A stretch of DNA of 6,916 nucleotides, taken from positions 14,370 through 21,285 of the forward strand of contig DJUJ01000020.1 in NCBI GenBank assembly GCA_002438345.1, given 5' to 3'. Origin of the DNA: Paenibacillus sp. UBA6285 (GTDB lineage Bacteria > Bacillota > Bacilli > Paenibacillales > Paenibacillaceae). Positions within the stretch are counted from its first letter, which is position 1, and each line of letters starts with the position of its first letter. The notes below the pieces were generated by a model. It was not told where the DNA came from and ran no database searches. It saw nothing but the letters and a program-made list of their open reading frames with translations. Position numbers and translations under genes: made by a program. This document shows, piece by piece, positions 5,511 through 6,916 of this stretch.

Positions 5511-6473
5511 TTGAAAAGTAAATCGAGAAAAGTCGCCATCGTCGGTGCCGGGATGGTTGGTTCCAGCTGTGCCTATTCCATGGTCAATCAGGCGATTTGC
5601 GATGAGATCATGATGATCGACCGCACCTATGACCGGGCTATGGCACAAGCACTTGATCTCTCACACTGTATGGATTTCACAAACACACGCACAAAGGTGT
5701 ATGCCGGAACCCATAGCGACTGTGCAGGAATGGATGTAGTTATCTTGACTGCCGGCGCCAATCCAACAGCGGGACAGACAAGGCTGGACGTTCTGGAAGC
5801 CTCTGCGGTAATTACTAGAGAAATTATCACCAACATCATGGCTGGGGGATTCGATGGAATATTCGTAGTCGCCGCTAATCCAGTCGATATTGTCACTTAT
5901 ATGGTATGGAAAATATCAGGGCTGCCCCGCCACAGAATTATTGGTACGGGGACCTCCATTGACTCCTCGCGCCTAAAGACACTGCTGTCTGATGTGTTCT
6001 CCATAGACCCACGCAGTGTTAACGGCTACGCGCTCGGAGAACATGGTGAATCCCAGTTTGTAGCTTGGTCACATGTGACGATTGGCGGCAAGCCCATCCT
6101 GCAAATTATGGATCAGCATCGCGAACGGTTCCACCATCTGGATCTGGAGGACATCTCCCGCAAGACCAAAGATGCTGGTTGGGAGATATTCACCAAAAAA
6201 GGCTCCACACATTTCGGTATTGGCAGTGCACTGGCCTACATTACTCGTTCCATTCTAAATGATGAGCATAAGATCATTGCCGTATCCGCTATTCTGGACG
6301 GAGAGTACGGGCAAAGTGGTGTATGTACCGGCGTGCCTGCCATTATTGGCAACACTGGAATTCAAGAACTACTGGAGCTTAACCTAAACACCGAAGAAGC
6401 GGAGAAATTCAACGCCTCCTGCAGCATCGTTCGCTCAGGCATTGAGAGCCTACACTTGGAAGACAACATTTAA
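5511..6473 (+). CDS. ldh: L-lactate dehydrogenase family protein (possibly 2-hydroxyacid dehydrogenase)
   Basis: This 320-residue NAD-dependent enzyme of the LDH/MDH superfamily, cytoplasmic, should interconvert pyruvate and L-lactate and so re-oxidise NADH. The Rossmann motif GAGMVGSS starts at residue 12, with Asp37 placed for the NAD ribose, and ANPVD around Asn123. Catalytic residues are kept: Arg91 in QTRLD, Asp151 and Arg154 in SIDSSRL, His178 in GEHG, and Thr233 in KGST. The substrate loop reads AGANPTAGQTR, so Pro85 occupies the position that is Gln in classic LDH and Arg in malate dehydrogenase, and GEHG is followed by ESQFVAWS rather than the usual DS/DT-type sequence. GEHG-x-SQFVAWS resembles L-2-hydroxyisocaproate dehydrogenase, so a broader 2-oxoacid range is possible. 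The TTG start is preferred; GTG at 5496 would give 325 residues. A bidirectional terminator follows. Confidence 0.88.
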   Translation: MKSKSRKVAIVGAGMVGSSCAYSMVNQAICDEIMMIDRTYDRAMAQALDLSHCMDFTNTRTKVYAGTHSDCAGMDVVILTAGANPTAGQTRLDVLEASAVITREIITNIMAGGFDGIFVVAANPVDIVTYMVWKISGLPRHRIIGTGTSIDSSRLKTLLSDVFSIDPRSVNGYALGEHGESQFVAWSHVTIGGKPILQIMDQHRERFHHLDLEDISRKTKDAGWEIFTKKGSTHFGIGSALAYITRSILNDEHKIIAVSAILDGEYGQSGVCTGVPAIIGNTGIQELLELNLNTEEAEKFNASCSIVRSGIESLHLEDNI

Positions 6474-6490
6474 TCTCCTGCAAACGAAAG

Positions 6491-6546
6491 AAATCGCTCT
6501 TTGGGGATCGGTAAGTAACACCGATACCTCAAAGAGCGATTTTTTT
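6491..6546. terminator. Bidirectional terminator between convergent genes
   Basis: Bases 6491-6506 pair with 6527-6542 (core AAATCGCTCTTTG/CAAAGAGCGATTT, one G-U), then 6507-6512 (ATCGGT) with 6520-6525 (ACCGAT) across a bulged A at 6526, making about 22 pairs with a 7-base loop. On the + strand seven T follow (6540-6546); on the - strand the tail is TTTCTTTCGTTT. It therefore serves both the dehydrogenase and the ATPase gene, and its T-run overlaps the ATPase stop codon. Confidence 0.92.
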
Positions 6547-6916
6547 ATCCTTGATCTTTAACCTTTAATGCTCGAATACTGTTCAGTACAGCCAACACGG
6601 TTACCCCAACATCTGAGAATACGGCTTCCCACATTGTGGCAATCCCAAATGCACCGAGGATAAGAAATATAGCTTTAACGCCTAAAGCGAAAATAATATT
6701 TTGCCATACAATCATCCGTGTACGCTTCGCAATGCCGATAGCTACAGCAATCTTCGAAGGTTCATCGGTCATAATTACGATATCTGCCGCTTCAATCGCA
6801 GCATCGGAGCCCAGTCCGCCCATTGCGATCCCAACATCTGCTCTAGCTAGTACTGGGGTATCATTAATTCCATCACCGACAAAAATAATTTTCTCGCGAT
6901 GTGACTTTTCACGATC
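6545..6916 (-). CDS. Heavy-metal translocating P-type ATPase, C-terminal part (P1B-2, CadA/ZntA type)
   Basis: Only the last 123 residues are in the window; the frame is open through base 6916 and the gene begins outside. The hinge motif GDGIND (fragment residues 14-19, here followed by TP where AP is commoner) and ARADVGIAMG mark the end of the phosphorylation domain. The stretch GSDAAIEAADIVIM with EPSKI is typical of CadA, ZntA and ZosA. Two membrane helices follow (about 73-91 and 93-112), carrying a Lys (residue 81, VKAIFL) and an Asp in SDVGVTVL (residue 102). In ZntA the corresponding Lys and Asp define the Zn/Cd/Pb subgroup, so export of zinc, cadmium or related divalent metal is likely; ZosA-like import cannot be excluded. 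The stop TAA lies in the shared terminator's T-run. An ATG at 6823 is an internal methionine, not the start. Confidence 0.93.
   Translation of the reverse strand, partial: DREKSHREKIIFVGDGINDTPVLARADVGIAMGGLGSDAAIEAADIVIMTDEPSKIAVAIGIAKRTRMIVWQNIIFALGVKAIFLILGAFGIATMWEAVFSDVGVTVLAVLNSIRALKVKDQG

Noticed and set aside
1..6916. CRISPR array, tRNA, rRNA or insertion sequence
   Set aside because: No regularly spaced direct repeats, tRNA-like folds, rRNA segments or transposase frames were seen.

Overview
The window looks like chromosomal DNA of a low-to-moderate GC Firmicute, most likely Paenibacillus or a close relative. This is an inference from the proteins (a CcdC-family membrane protein, a YkgB-type lactonase, a Firmicute-style lactate dehydrogenase, a CadA-type ATPase), from strong GGAG-type ribosome binding sites and TTG start use, from intrinsic terminators after most genes, and from a dispersed-repeat-like palindrome of a kind I associate with Paenibacillus. 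No rRNA, tRNA, CRISPR array, transposase or phage gene is visible.

Layout. Positions 1-153 hold a cluster of overlapping inverted repeats that looks like a structured RNA or structured DNA element; I do not recognise the family. A possible promoter near 308-336 precedes a 759-residue protein (390-2669, +): a five-helix membrane anchor fused to an alpha/beta-hydrolase domain with a GHSRGG nucleophile elbow and a beta-rich C-terminal region. A strong terminator (2691-2743) separates it from the convergent lactonase gene (2806-3855, -), a seven-bladed beta-propeller of the 6-phosphogluconolactonase family. The 435-base gap 3856-4290 holds divergent regulatory sequence and a roughly 170-base imperfect palindrome (4027-4193) whose arms pair through G-U wobbles. 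Next come a small GlsB/YeaQ/YmgE stress membrane protein (4291-4551, +) with its own terminator, a CcdC-family membrane protein (4772-5272, +) with an extended -10 promoter and a terminator-like hairpin, and an L-lactate/2-hydroxyacid dehydrogenase (5511-6473, +) preceded by a spaced inverted repeat. A bidirectional terminator (6491-6546) separates it from the 3' end of a convergent P1B-type metal ATPase (6545-6916, -) that runs off the window.

How the genes relate. Each gene appears to be its own transcription unit, with terminators or promoters in nearly every gap, so this is a patchwork of housekeeping and stress functions rather than one pathway. The lactonase (oxidative pentose phosphate branch) and the dehydrogenase (NADH re-oxidation) are both central carbon enzymes; CcdC, the GlsB-like protein and the ATPase are membrane proteins linked to redox, stress or metal homeostasis. 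I found no convincing new multi-gene system. The best leads are the non-coding elements at 1-153 and 4027-4193, the altered substrate loop of the dehydrogenase, and the unusual membrane-anchored hydrolase. Three starts were moved inward on ribosome-binding-site evidence (390, 3855, 5511).
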